A stretch of 64,000 nucleotides of DNA. Source: Lyophyllum atratum. Taxonomy: Eukaryota > Basidiomycota > Agaricomycetes > Agaricales > Lyophyllaceae. The stretch lies in assembly GCA_014905825.1 (NCBI GenBank), contig JACGCN010000068.1:62001-126000 (forward strand), in the 5' to 3' direction. The stretch's first letter is position 1. Every line of letters starts with the position of its first letter. This document shows positions 43,928-56,200 of the stretch, piece by piece. The notes under the pieces were generated by a model. The model saw only the letters and a list, made by a program, of their open reading frames with translations. It had not been told where the DNA came from and ran no database searches. The position numbers were made by a program, and so were the translations under genes.

Positions 43928-44681
43928 ATGGCCCACTCGCAACCAACAAGTTCCCAGTTTCTTGTTCCTCGGAGCAATGGTAGCCAAAGCGATTCAACCG
44001 CTGCTGTCACCTCGACACCTCAAATCCGCCTACCCCCCGTCCAGTTCCTGATGCAGGAGGTTGATGCACGCCGCTCAATTCGCATCTCGAAGCCTTTGTC
44101 TACACACTCTCGGGAGGCTGCAGTCTGCTGCCAGTCAACTATAACTCGTGGGCTCCCAGGAGTCCCTGTTACGGACTTTGGAGTAGCGTTGCCAGCGGTA
44201 ACGCTCTACAACTTGCAAGACGAGGCTGATTTGCATGCGCGCCTTGCATCTTCGACCCCCTCACCAACGTTTGCCTTCGCCGTAGGTGTAGTGATCCTGA
44301 TATATGGTCTACCAGGCTAATCCTTGCCTTGTTTCAGTGGGATGGATATAATCACTTGAATTGGCGAAAGCCCGTTCACGTACGCAGAGAGGTCATGGGA
44401 ACAGTCCACCATTTCATTTGTCAAGTTATGGCTCAGTGCTACCTCTTCGCGCAGGTAAACGACATAACTCATCATATTATTGACACGACAGCTGATTACT
44501 TGTTATATGACTTTAGGAGAACGCTGATAAATTCCGAGGGCCTGGTGTACGCCTAGGACCAAACCATGTTCCTTTCGAGAACCTGCGTCTCCAGCGGATT
44601 GTTCAGTCCGAGGGAAATGTTTGGATTGCGATCTTTGCCCTTTTCCCCACTCCGAAGCAGCGTTACACCCGTGCGCAGTGA
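43928..44681 (+). CDS. Hypothetical protein, 211 aa
   Basis: I do not recognise the family. Exons 43928-44281, 44338-44454 and 44517-44681 are all phase 0 with GT-AG junctions. Exon 1 is Ser/Thr/Pro/Gln-rich (MAHSQPTSSQFLVPRS). Exons 2 and 3 encode a more compact stretch: WDGYNHLNWRKPVHVRREV, HHFICQVMAQCYLFAQ, then GPGVRLGPNHVPFENLRLQR and VWIAIFALFPTPKQRYTRA. No signal peptide or membrane segment is seen. Continuous phase, a TATA box at the right distance and a structured C-terminal half argue for a real gene, probably from a lineage-specific fungal family. Confidence 0.6.
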
Positions 44682-44699
44682 TAGTGTAATTCCAATTTC

Positions 44700-46450
44700 T
44701 TGTTGACGGACATTGTATATATCGGCTGCGGGTACAGGATTGTTTACTTATTGTACATGTAATGAAAGTGATAGTGATTACACCCACGCGCAGTCCTGGA
44801 AGGGACATATGAAGGTTCCACAGTGCAGACATAGGGAGTAGAGCTAGTCGAAGAGGAGGCTGATGGTGATTATCAGCATCTACCTTAGAGAAACAGCACC
44901 AGATGGACACCGTTTCTGTATTCATGATTCCCAGTCTCCATGCCCCGGATTCTGGTGAGTCAATAGATGCTGACGATGGCTCGGCTCGAGAAGCTGGTAG
45001 CGGAGTAGAAGGTCCTACCAGGCTTTGCCGACATAGTCTACGCTGAGGACATAGAAGCCGGTAGGCTTCACTGATGACCGTTATACAACGGACAGCGGAG
45101 ATATTCCCGATGGCTATGGATGAAACGTCTTGGCGGTATGTGAGGTCAGCACTTGTCTTGAGAATGTGACTGATTCCTAGCTGGTGGGAAAGGCTAGCTA
45201 TGGGCGAGTTATCGATAGGCACTAGCACAAGAACGAGGCCAAAGTTAGGTGGAAAGGGCAAGGAAACTCTTTAGTTCCCCAATATAAAAATGGTGAGTGT
45301 CATGTCCTATCTAGAACCACGATAGGCGCGAAGATGTCCTGCACGATAGGGACCCGGGAAACTGATATGGACGTAGACTCGCCAAGAAAGGGAAACCAAG
45401 GCGAAGACAGTCCAGCGGAATTAGAGATCTAACGTCCATGTTGTACGGACGCTGTATAGAAGGGCAGGCTCCGAATAAAACACATCTGAATGGTGTTGGA
45501 ATCTGTAGCGCATTGTGCTAAAATTGTCTGCGTGCTTAGAGTTTAGCACTCGTCTGGGGAGAAAGGCTCACATAAGAGGTCTCATGCGCCGATATCACTG
45601 TCCGTATAGTCAAGTCCAAAGACAATCAGAAGAAGGCTTTATCGATGGACGTCATGCACAAGGAAACGGCGCAGAAATTCCAATGGAAATGATCTGAAGA
45701 TGTAAATAAGCGTGCATGAGGTCAAGGGAATTCTTGAGACGCACCCTCGATTTAATGTCTCGGCAATCCCAAGGTCATGGCGGGGCCTACGCGTACGTAG
45801 TTTGATAATGAAGTCATCGATAGGTACCCCTGGAAGAAGACGGCGAGAAGATCAGGTGAACGGCGAGAAGGCAACACCTTGGGTCCCCCAGACACAAAAA
45901 TGGTGAGGTGAAACTCCGAAGTGGCTGGAGGCGAGGAAGTCGTGTGGTCAATATAACTGGATACCCCAGTGAAATGAGGCGTACGATCATTGGATGCGTA
46001 TGCAAGCAAATTGGGGCGACGAAGACCCCGGTCAGTGAGCTGATAACGACTGATTACAGTGAGCGCTCATACAGAAGCTGGGAGAAGTCCTCTTAGCCAA
46101 TCCGGCGCAGCCTATCCCTGGGACAAAGAAACAGGTCAGGTTTATCGATTGACGTGATACAAAGAAAAGCACCGGAGGAGAAAGCACCGGAGAATTCAAA
46201 GAAAGTGATCTGGACATGATGTCGCGAAAACGTGCCGGCGCGTATTCTTGTCTGAAAATGACTCCCATCTTCCAAAGTCACGGCGAAACCTACACGTATG
46301 GCCTGTCAATGAGAAGTTATCGATAGGCACCAATTGAAGAAGTTGGAGGTGGTCAGCTGAACTTGAATGACGATCTGGCAATGGCCTTTGGCCCAAATAT
46401 AGTGAAAAGGTTAGGTTAGTCTGACGCTGGGCTTACGCCATGTTCGGAAG
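44700..46450. repeat. Degenerate tandem repeats, period about 0.5-0.6 kb
   Basis: Three related stretches lie near 45200-45300, 45720-45920 and 46230-46420. Each has 'ttatcgataggcac' or 'tcatcgataggtac', then a run ending in a variant of CCCCAATATAAAAATGG or CCCAGACACAAAAATGG. The copies are heavily diverged. Minus-strand translation of the shared core gives VPIDN-like fragments in two copies. The 252-codon minus-strand frame at 44503-45261 overlaps the last exon of the preceding gene and is not called. Confidence 0.5.
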
Positions 46451-48354
46451 CACGAGGACATGTATGGTGGTTTAGCACAGGTGGGCCAACGTGGGATCAC
46501 AAAGACCCCGAGCAGCAAGCTGATAGGAACGCGGGAGATTTGGTGTATCCAACAACCTATTCGTGACAAAGAATATTGCTGGTGACCGACATCACTCACG
46601 TCGCAGATACATAAACCCTCTTACCTTCAAATTCTGTGTATCACCGACCTCCGTTTTTCATATCAGACTCGGAGAACTCTTTCTTCATCCTGCTCTGCTG
46701 TCTCAACACGTACCGCTGCCACCTACTGCTGACTCTCATCATCACTTTGAGGGCCAGGCGAGCCTCCGTTTTTCTACCATTCACGACGACATTGCCAATC
46801 CTTGGTCGGGCGGAGTCCATCTCATTTGTACTCTTTCTGCTGGCACCTTTTACCGGATCGCCACATGAGTACATTACCATGGGAATGGATGACTCCCGAC
46901 CATGGTGCCGCTGTACATCGTCCGCGAATAGGTAGTCGACTCCTCGGCTCGTCGCCTCACCTCCGCCTGAGCGGCAGCCGGCCCCGTGAGCATAAGGCCT
47001 GAGACCAGCACCTACTGCCTGCACTGCCAAAAGATCGACCCCCACGAACGTCCATGCAACCTTCAACAGTATATCGCCGACGGGTTGTACAACTTCGGGG
47101 ACGGGGATGACATCACGGGGTTGAACTCGCCGAAGTTCGTCGATTCTGGAGGGGTCTGTCATAGTTTGCGCTATACCGCATATGAAATGTCAGTATGGGA
47201 GGCAGGTACGCTCATCGACTCCCTAACCTCCATGTCGGACTGAAGGATCGACCTTTCGACCCTCCCAATTAGGTCAGACTACCTTGAGTACCCCTGATCA
47301 CCATCCGATGTAATCCCTGCCAAAATCGTTAGTCAGTTCCATAATTGAGCAGAAATGTTCGTTCACCGTGCTAAATCATGAGGTTGGAAGGCCGGGGCCC
47401 GGTCTTATCGCGCATGGAATGACGAGTTCACATTTTCTCCTTCATCGACAGTTTGACACAAGCAGGATCCGCGCGTGCTCAATGCAGTAACGAGGCATAT
47501 ACACCTGAATCAAGGCTGCAGTCAGCATCAAGACCACTGTCTCTGGGAATGCACAACCTCTAGATCCTCTGCTGGAATCGTCGTTCTCATCGAACTCCCC
47601 CACCTTCGGCTACCTATAGCAGAATTCATGCCCATGACGAGCCTCGGACCCGCCCAAGCGTCCCATTGATATGCGGCAGGCCGCATATTCTGAGCACAGA
47701 GTCACAGTCATTCAGGTGAAGTGACCATCTTTGACGCTGGACAACAATAATGTGGGGCTCGCCAGTGCAGTAGCATGTCTGCTTCTTAACTCAGAATGGA
47801 GAACTCGATGGCTGCGCATGCATGACTATAAGCCTGTTGGGGACGCTTGCGGATGAACAGCTGGAATGTATATCGAGCCTTGTGGCTGGCACCCTTTGGT
47901 GCTTCCTGTGATGTGTATCCCCAGTGATATCGAATGTTGAAGTATAAGCTCGACGACTCACTTCTCATTCCTGAGAGCGGCCCCCAAGCCCCAACGTGTT
48001 GATTAATCTCCTCCCAGGAGAATTTGTGAAGATCGAACGAAGGCAGGAAATGGATTGAAAATCACTGCATTGATAGACGAATCTGTGCAGGGTGCGTATC
48101 ACCATGATAGAGTAAATGTGAGTTTATCGAAACCGGGTTATGGCCACGGTCGATTTGTACAGTTGGGTTCGGCATCAACTTTTGATGACTCTGTAGTGAG
48201 CACCCACCACCCACGAGCTCGTTATCAATTTTTTTTCACTGCTCATCCCCGTATATATATGTTTTTCTTCACGAGATTTAGGCCTATCCATGCTCCTAGC
48301 TTCATCTTGAGGCCGCTGGAATATCCTCGTTCCGACCAGTTACCCCATCAGTAC
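46451..48354. other. Region with no confidently supported gene
   Basis: Opposing open frames (minus 46641-47162, plus 46986-47243) overlap and neither has a recognisable domain. The plus-strand part reading STYCLHCQKIDPHERPCNLQ, near 47010-47080, looks protein-like and could be a gene remnant. From about 47250 to 48350 I see nothing. A TATATATA run at about 48251 precedes the next gene. Confidence 0.35.
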
Positions 48355-49081
48355 ATGTCCAGCTCAGCGTCGACAGACTTCACGGACGCCGCCATCCTTC
48401 AGTCCGTAGCCACCACTGTAAATCACAACGAAAGCTATAGGACAACTCCACATGGCTCCACCACACATAGTCATGGGCCGACGATGCACACAAGGTCGCA
48501 TGCACCACAAGATGGTGCCTACCGGAGGCCCTCAGAATCATATACATGGCTGAGCCTCGTTTCTGCCGCATCTGCCATCTGGGACTCGACTGTTAGGCTG
48601 AAGACTCCGAGGACGATATCACAACATCGATTTGGAGAGGAACGCCGCCGACAATTTCTCCTTGCCTACAGCCGGATTTTTCGGGCATCGTCACGTCTCG
48701 AGCGCCCTCCCGAATCCTTTGGACGGGATTTCAGACTATCCCACGTTACTATCAGGACTGGAGTCAATTGGCCATGGACTACAGCACATCGAAAACATTA
48801 AGGAAGTAAACAACAATTTTCCCATGCTACCCCGGCGCAGGTTCTATCCGCACACTCAAAAGGATGCATCCAACTTGCGCCCCATTGCGCCTCACAGATC
48901 CCTTCAAATGACTGATGGTAGTGCAGGTGCCTTAGGTCTTACTCGCTCGACGTTCTTCTCCGACATATCAGTCCTTCAACTACATTCCGAGTTAGGACCG
49001 TTTTTGAAGTGTATCGCCGCGGCTGAAGCAGGGTTACAGGTCGGGCCTGAAGCCCTGCCGTTCAGGCCACTGGTCTGGTGA
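48355..49081 (+). CDS. Hypothetical gene, structure uncertain
   Basis: The ATG at 48355 (MSSSASTDFTDAAILQSVA) lies about 100 nt after a TATATATA run. The initial frame is Ser/Thr/His-rich. From about 48640 a different frame looks more coding-like (GFFGHRHVSSALPNPLDGIS, LLSGLESIGHGLQHIENIK, then a stop at 49079). A join needs a frame change near 48560-48640, either by an intron I cannot pin down or by a frameshift. It has no recognised domain. It could be a decayed gene. Confidence 0.35.
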
Positions 49082-49735
49082 CGAAGTTCCGGGGCTGGGC
49101 TTGGGGTATATTCCCTTCAACGGCTAGTGTCTTTTAATTACCGATTTATCGTCCTTCCTACACAAAGAGATCGGCTCTTGGTTCTACTACGTTCGACTTT
49201 GAAGGCGGCTCCCTAATCATAAAACACGAGTTCATATGGTCAAAAGATTTGAGATCGGTGCCAGAATAGCAGTACCCGGAAACTTCTCACATGATGCAGA
49301 CGCCGGAAGAGTCCAACACAATTTACGTGTCCATTCTGGTTCACGATGCAAGTTAGGATTGATTTATGCGCAAATTCGTCGCGAGCGAGTGTAGATTCGC
49401 GTGCTGGGTCCAGTGGCCATGGTGAAGTGTGAAGATAAGGGAGGAACAAATGATGACAAACAGTACGCGTCAGACGTTGCGCCGCGGGCCATGCGCCTCG
49501 ACTAGGTACCACTTGTCACCAGCTTTTCTTAACTCTAGTATATGACGAGGTAGCAATCATAGTAGGAGACGAGCTCGGCCTCGACCTCTAAGTCTTGTAA
49601 TAAAGTAGCATTTATTCCTATGAAGTTTCTCCAAAGTTAAGGGTATACAGGTCACTCGGAGTTTTGACACGGAGTTGAACATCTCACAGCTCCAATGCGA
49701 TTTCCCACCAATGTACGAACACAACAACGATGTAT
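49082..49735. other. Intergenic region
   Basis: Between a plus-strand hypothetical gene and the 3' end of the minus-strand PAQR gene. No gene is seen. Confidence 0.4.
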
Positions 49736-51768
49736 TCAAGATACAAAACACTGCACGCCCTCCCTCAACGACGCAATCGCTGCTCGATGCTGACTGACCG
49801 CTAGCACGATGAAGCAATGCCAGATGCAGTGAGAACCTGTACATCATCGAAGCTACCATGAGGACGGGTCGTGTGCAGGTGCAGGTGAGACTTACCACCG
49901 CCGATACAATCGAGTCGCCGTTGGATGCTCGGAGGAAGGATGCGTTCAGGGAAGTGTAGCGCGTAGAAAGCGAGGCCGACGATGTACGAGACGAGTGAAG
50001 GAACAACGGGAGCTGCAATAGGTTAAGCCTAGAATCAAAGATCGAACGATGTAGAACAAACCTATAAAGGTCAATGCCTGCTTCCAAGAACTAATGAACG
50101 CGAGGCCTGCAAGTGGTGCGATCGCCGAAAAAGCAAGACTCAGGAAAAAGGCGATACGATAGAACTAGAAATCGTGTAAGTAGCTCGGCTCATAGGACGG
50201 TATCATAGCAAGACATACCCGGTATTCATGCTGGTTGAACCATTCCATGAAGGGGAAAACGTTTCCTGCGAGTCCCGTGAGGAAGCAGACGCTAAGGAAG
50301 ACTTGTCCGAGTGACGGATGGCACTGGAAGCCGTAGTGCACGACGGTGCCCACGCTGGCGCTGATCAGCCTGACTACCGGTTAGTATCCATTCGTGCGAT
50401 TTTATTCAAACTAAAGATCTTACCAACCGATGCCAACGTAGTCTATCCGAGCACACAAGTCCATGCTCTTGCGGTCTGCACACCCCGACATCGTGTGCCA
50501 GACGGCGCTGCTTAAAAGGCAGAGCAGAGCGAACGACATGAAAAGCCGCTCAGGGGTATCGATTGCAAAGTTCGGATTAACAAATGGTACCGAATTTGAT
50601 CCCCATAGAAGGAATGGGATTAGGTGAGTATGAATATTTACTAGAGACAGGAAGTCAGCCTATGAATTATTTAGAAGCGAGTAAGAGACAAACGTGTTTC
50701 GTTATGAAGGGCAAATAATGACATAATTATCAAGGGCCATTTTTCTAAGGGTATAAATCTGGCCGTGAAATGATGAAAATAAGCGAGTGTACAGCGTAAA
50801 AGGTCGATGAAGTAGACGTACCGATAACCATGGGTGACAAAGGGGTTGTTTTTCCATTGATGGGGAAGGTCAGAGTATTGAATCAAGCGGACCCCTTGGA
50901 ATGAGCGCTTGACAGCGCTGGCCACTTCATTCGCAGCTCTTTGGAGCATATCCTCTGTTTCCTCCACGATCTCCGTCGGGCTCGCGCTCAAAAGGTCCGT
51001 GACGAGCTCCGAAGATAGCAACGATTCAAGGAGGTCAGAGATCATGACGCTCGGGGTCACGCCTGACATCTCCCGTGGCGAGGGAAATTCCATTGATGAG
51101 AGATGTGATTGCAGATGCTCTAGATGTTTAGATAGAGTCGGAATGTAGCTTAATGGCTTATTGAAATCCAGGTCATTGAATCGGGAGCGGACGTCGTCAA
51201 GCCTCAGTCGCATGTCGGAGAAGTGAGAGCGGACGTTCGGCATGTCGGGGAGGTTGGGCATGTCTGGAAAATGCGAGCGTACGTCCGGCATGTCGGGCAG
51301 GTGTGCGCGCATTTCAGTGAGCCCTGGGACGTCGGGGAGGTCGGGAAAATGGGACTTGACAAAGTTCTCCACCGACATGTCCGTAAAGTGGAATTCTGGG
51401 AGGTGTGAGCACACATCCGCGCGGATTCCCTCGAGGATTTCTAGGGCAGTTTGGGCCCACTGCCTTGCCTCCTCGATGGTAAGCTCGCCCATGGCCTTCC
51501 ATGTCTCTAGATCCGGAGACTCGAGGTTGGATAGCTTCCTCTCCAGGTCAGCTAAATATGAAAGGACGAGAAACCGCAACGAGGCCAACGTCCGCGTCGG
51601 CGAAGCAGATGAGAGATCCAGCGCCTCGAGGGAAAGAGGTAGGGGCTGGCATATCTGCAGCCGAACAGGCTGTCTGGAGCTGGGGGCTGACAACCGGCGT
51701 TTGGCGCGACGTCTATGGATCTCAGACGTTGTCGCAGGCCTTGCGGTGGTCGTTACGGTGGCGCTCAT
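49736..51768 (-). CDS. PAQR/adiponectin-receptor-like (Izh-type) membrane protein with long N-terminal domain
   Basis: PAQR proteins are seven-helix proteins linked in fungi to lipid and metal homeostasis. The start at 51768 (MSATVTTTARP) opens a soluble domain of about 300 aa. It contains a motif repeated near residues 137-200: KSHFPDLPDV, RAHLPDMPDV, RSHFPDMPNL, RSHFSDMRLR, RSRFNDLDF. The membrane part begins GYRFIPLEKWPLIIMSLFAL, then HNETLNIHTHLIPFLLWGS, the family signature with conserved Glu, Asn and His. CDRKSMDL-like and WFNQHEYRVCLAMI blocks follow. The end carries the conserved His in GSHCIWHCFIVLAV before the stop at 49736. At least five short introns interrupt it. The first intron of the membrane part is a multiple of three, so an unspliced reading stays open there. 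The long N-terminus resembles yeast Izh3 in layout. Confidence 0.88.
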
Positions 51769-52065
51769 CGACCTAGGGGAGAGAGATAAAGGTACAAGAG
51801 AACGAAAGACTCGGAATGAGTGAGAAGTAGAGAAATGAGTTTGCAGGCTGTCCGTTCAAACTTGTGATTGACCGGCCATCACGGTGGCAGAGATCAGACT
51901 GGATCAGATCAACGCCAAGCTCAATTTTAGCTCGCTGACAAAGCTTTGGTGACCCATGTCCTGCTGAATCCGAATGACTCTCTGCTCAACGTCCGCAGCT
52001 TATAAAATGGCCAGAACTCCGTAATCTTGCCTTATACCTCCACCACCATCCTTAGACTTCTAGAA
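51769..52065. other. Divergent promoter between the PAQR gene and peptidyl-tRNA hydrolase
   Basis: About 300 nt separating two divergent genes. The minus strand has CT-rich tracts before 51768. A TATAAAATGG stretch at about 52001 may serve the plus-strand gene. Confidence 0.5.
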
Positions 52066-52722
52066 ATGCCCGTTGCTATTCCAAAAATCTTCGTTGTAGG
52101 GCTGGGTAACCTGCCTTTTCCTCTTACCCGGCACAGGTACGTTTTTCATGGAGTTGAAATTCATATTCTGTTGAACACGTTCTTCAAGCGTTGGTCAACT
52201 GATTATCGATTCCCTCGCGTCACGTCTTGGCATTCACATGTCTACTGAGAGGAGCGGAATTACGGGACAAGGCAATGTCGTTATTGGGGAAACTATGGTC
52301 TCTCTACATCTCTTCAAGTCCAGTACGCGTACCATTCTGTTGCATCCTTTATAAAGCTAACGCATACGTCTCCAGAGTCTTTGATGAACATTTCTGGACC
52401 CTCTATTGCTGCTGCGTTCCGCAAGACAGTCCAGTCTCCCAGCTCCCTTATTGTTCTCTCGGACTCGCTCTCACACAAGGTCGAAACTCTCCACACCAGG
52501 CTGGGCGGTTCGGCTAACGGACATAATGGTGTCAAGAGTATCATTTCTGCTCTAGGCGGCGAAATGAATTTCTATCGCTTCCGCGTTGGCATTGGGCGCG
52601 ACGAAACTGACGCGGCTACATATGTCATGCGTAAATTGTCGTCGCATGAACGTCAATTCTGGAACGACCAGGGTCTTGATCTTGTCCTATCCGAAATCGA
52701 AAAGGTGGCTCTTAAAAGCTAA
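52066..52722 (+). CDS. Peptidyl-tRNA hydrolase (bacterial Pth type, probably mitochondrial)
   Basis: Hydrolyses peptidyl-tRNA released from stalled ribosomes. Exons 52066-52136, 52189-52322 and 52376-52722 join in phase to 183 aa. The Pth active-site residues are all visible: Asn in VVGLGN, His in TRHSVG (the codon pair spans intron 1), Asp in IVLSDSLSHK, and Asn in GSANGHNGVKSI. The end carries the family's FYRFRVGIGR and YVMRKLSSHE. The length is close to bacterial Pth. No strong presequence is obvious, so location in mitochondria is inferred from the family. Confidence 0.93.
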
Positions 52723-53286
52723 CAACGATTCTTACAATGTACGTGAATTTTAGTCCTTGGGTGTGCCTTCTTGACTCATGACTTTCAATGTCCAGTTGGC
52801 GTAACTCGATTTTAGACAAGCTAATCTCCCGCTATGGTCGGCGTTATAGCCTGTTTAACCGCCCATATCTCTGGGCCACCTCCCGAAATGAGATACGCGC
52901 GTTTCATTACTCTCGGGGCAGAAGACGTTGGTGACCGTTCCGAAAATCGCCTTCCCCCCGTCATCCATCTCCTATTGGCACTTCTCGACATACGGAACCT
53001 GGTGGGCCCCTCCCACAGTCGTGTCCTTTGGCCCCCCGAGCACATGTACATACCCTGGAATACGATGCACTTATGATCACGGGATAACGTACGCGAAGCC
53101 GCGTCCGGCTTTCGACTATTTATTGAGCAAGCTCCAAATGGCTTCTTCAAAGCGGACGCTGAAACATGAGGCATAAGGTCGGACTTCTTGACACGTTCCA
53201 TGTGGTCCGCCGCCGCGGTTCTTTTTAGAAGGCCTACAGAGCATTGATAAGAGGCTGACTGCAAGAGCTACTAACAATTGTTCATC
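52723..53286. other. Intergenic region
   Basis: A minus-strand 147-codon frame at 52821-53264 covers most of it but has no recognisable domain or codon pattern. I see no gene. Confidence 0.4.
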
Positions 53287-56200
53287 ATGCTCATCTCCTC
53301 CTCTTCAGCAGCACTACTGCTGGGCCTCTCAATTGCGCTTTTGGCATCGGCACAACCTTCTCCCGAACTCCAGAGGAGAATATCGGCGGCCATCAAAGCC
53401 GCCGCCAACCAAAGTAATCCTGACTACACAGCATTCGTGAATCCTTTCATTGGAACAGGTGTGACTTCCTCGCTGTATGCGCGTTCTGCAGTATTCTCAA
53501 TACCTCCTGTCAAGATAACGATGGAGATGTCTGGTATGTTTGAGTAACTCGGAAAGTTTTGAGTACTTACAAGATGCTTAAGTCCTGGTGCATCCCTGCC
53601 TTTTGGGATGGTGAGCTCTTTACGTTCGCATCGTGAACACTTCTCACCATCAAGTCAGGTAAAATTCTCGACTGACCTTACTGGATATGCCCCTGCTGGT
53701 ATTTCATTCCTCCGTTCTCAGTCTGCGCGAATGATGGAATGGCTGACATAGGGTATATCGCCAACCCGGCTGAAAAGATTCGCGGCATCAGTCCTCTTCA
53801 TGACAGTGGAACTGGATCCTCCTTAGGTGACCGCTCGTCCGCCCGTTTCGTTACAATGAACGCGCACTAAATATGACACATAGGGACTTACGGAAACTTT
53901 GAGATCATGCCTCTTCTGTGCCCTAATGGCTTTGATACATGCACAACGACGCTCGCTGCGCGCCAGCGCCTGCGTAAACTGAACACGGACGGTGAGCACT
54001 GCAGCATATCTGCCTCATATGCTCATCACTTACATCCTTTCCAGAGGCATCGCCCGGATACTTCGCACAGACACTCAACAATAACATCAAGATGGAGGCA
54101 ACGCCCACCCGTCGCGCAGGTCTCGAGAGGTTCACCTTCCCCGTGGGATCGAAACCGTACTTTGTTCTCGATCTCGCGAACGACCTTCCTGCTTCCTTCG
54201 CCGGTGGCACGCTGGATATTGATCCTGCAAAGGGGAGAATCACGATCGGCGGCCGCTATGGATCGAGGTAAGACTCTGCTTCTAAAAATAATGTCTACTT
54301 ACGTCTTATTGACTTGCTTGTCAATAGCTTCGGCCCAAGCAGATTCAACTACCAGGCGTTCGCTTGTTATGACCTCCTAAACGGCGGGAAGCAAAAGCTG
54401 AGCGAGTATGGCGTGTGGACAGGCGACACGTGAGTGTTACCCATGTACTCCATGAGAGCTTGCGCCAACCTAATGGTGGGACCGCAGTTTCGGGCTGGAC
54501 GCTAAAGGACTCGGCCAAACTCACCTCAACCTCACACTCAACCTTATCGGAGGAATCTACCAATCTGGCGCCCTCTTCTCCTACGATATCCAACCCCCAG
54601 CAAAACCGCAGATCATCATCCGCGTGGGCGTTTCCTTCCGCTCCACCGAGCAGGCCTGCGCCAATGCTGAAACCGAAGTCGGCGACGCGTCGTTCGAGGA
54701 CATCCTCGCCAGGGCGAAAGCGGAGTGGCAGGAGAAGCTCAGCAAGGTCGAGATCGATATTGCGAACACGCCGGCCAATGTCACAGAGATGCTATATTCA
54801 TCGCTGTACCGCGCTTCATTGACTCCGGTGTGTTCCCATGCGGCTCTGTGTTTGGAGGATCTTCTGAACCACATGGGCAGAATAATGCAACTGGGGAAAC
54901 ACAAGGTGTCTTCGAGAATACGTCATCGTTCTATTTTGATTCGCTGTACTGCAGGTACGTTTCCATGCGGTTTTCTTCATAAATTTGTTAACCCCTTTGA
55001 TCTTTAGTTGGGACACTGTAAGGCCGTAGCTGCTTCTATCAACTGCCGGCTGATCTCAGTAATGCTCTTATCTCTAGTTCAGGACCTTCTATCCTTTGCT
55101 GGCCCTCCACTCGCCAGTTGAATTCGCTCAAATCGTGGACAGTTATATTGACGGATGGCGGAAAAATGGATGGATGCCAGAATGTCGTGCAAACAACCTA
55201 CCAGGGTGGACTCAAGGAGGTTAGTGATACATAGAACGCTTGTGCTGTAACGAATCACTGAGATTTTCATAGGCTCAAGCGCTGACAACATCGTATCGCA
55301 TTTCGCTGTAAACTATCACAACGAGGCAGAACGCCTGGGTATCAGCTTGGACGACCTGTACTCTGCATTGCTGGCTGACGGTGAGCTCAACCCGCCGGAA
55401 TGGAACATCCAAGGTCGTCAGGTCAATGTCTACAAGTGAGTAGTCTCACATAAGCTCCCTCACCGACGGTCGACTTATAACTGGCATTCAGGCAATTTGG
55501 CTACGTTCCATTCGCAGTTCTGGATGTCTCCAGCACAGGACGACAGACCAGAGAAGGAAGTCGAACACTGGAGGTTTGTTTTGCACCTTTATATGTATGT
55601 TCTTAGCTCACGTCTATGCTGTTCAGTATGCTTTTGAGGACTTTGGTATCCGTCAAGTCGCTCAGCTATTAGGAAAAGCCGACGACGTCGAGAAGTATAC
55701 GAACCGTTCCTTGGTGCATAGGCCTCACTTTCTCTACTGAATTTACATTATCTAAGCTTGTACTTAGTTCTATAGGAACGTCTGGGACCCTAGCGTCGTC
55801 AGCGACGGCTTCAAGGGTACGTCGCCCACACAGTTTTAAACCGTAATAAGCTGACCCTGTCACATCGTATCAGGCTTCTCACAGAAGCGATTCTCGAACG
55901 GCACATTTGCTTTCAATAACCCAGTGGATTGCTCCCCGAACGACAGGAACTCATCGAGGGCCTGCTCGCTACAGGGAAGCAACGTCAATGGGTTCTATGA
56001 GTCGTCCTCTTGGGAATACAGTTGGTATGCAAGGACATCGAAGGGTCATCTATTTTCCTTAGGTTGACGTTTCCAATAGGTTCGCGCCCCACGATACCGC
56101 GCATCTGATTGAGCTCATGGGCGGAAACGTGAGTAACTCGAGATCCCTGGGCTTGCACTTAATCTGATGTTTTGCTAGGACACCTTTGTGAAGCGTCTAG

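Noticed and set aside
44503..45261. 252-codon minus-strand open frame
   Set aside because: It is antisense to the last exon of the gene at 43928 and covers degenerate repeats, with no domain.
52821..53264. 147-codon minus-strand frame between the Pth and GH92 genes
   Set aside because: No recognisable domain. The region is the GH92 promoter and the Pth 3' end.
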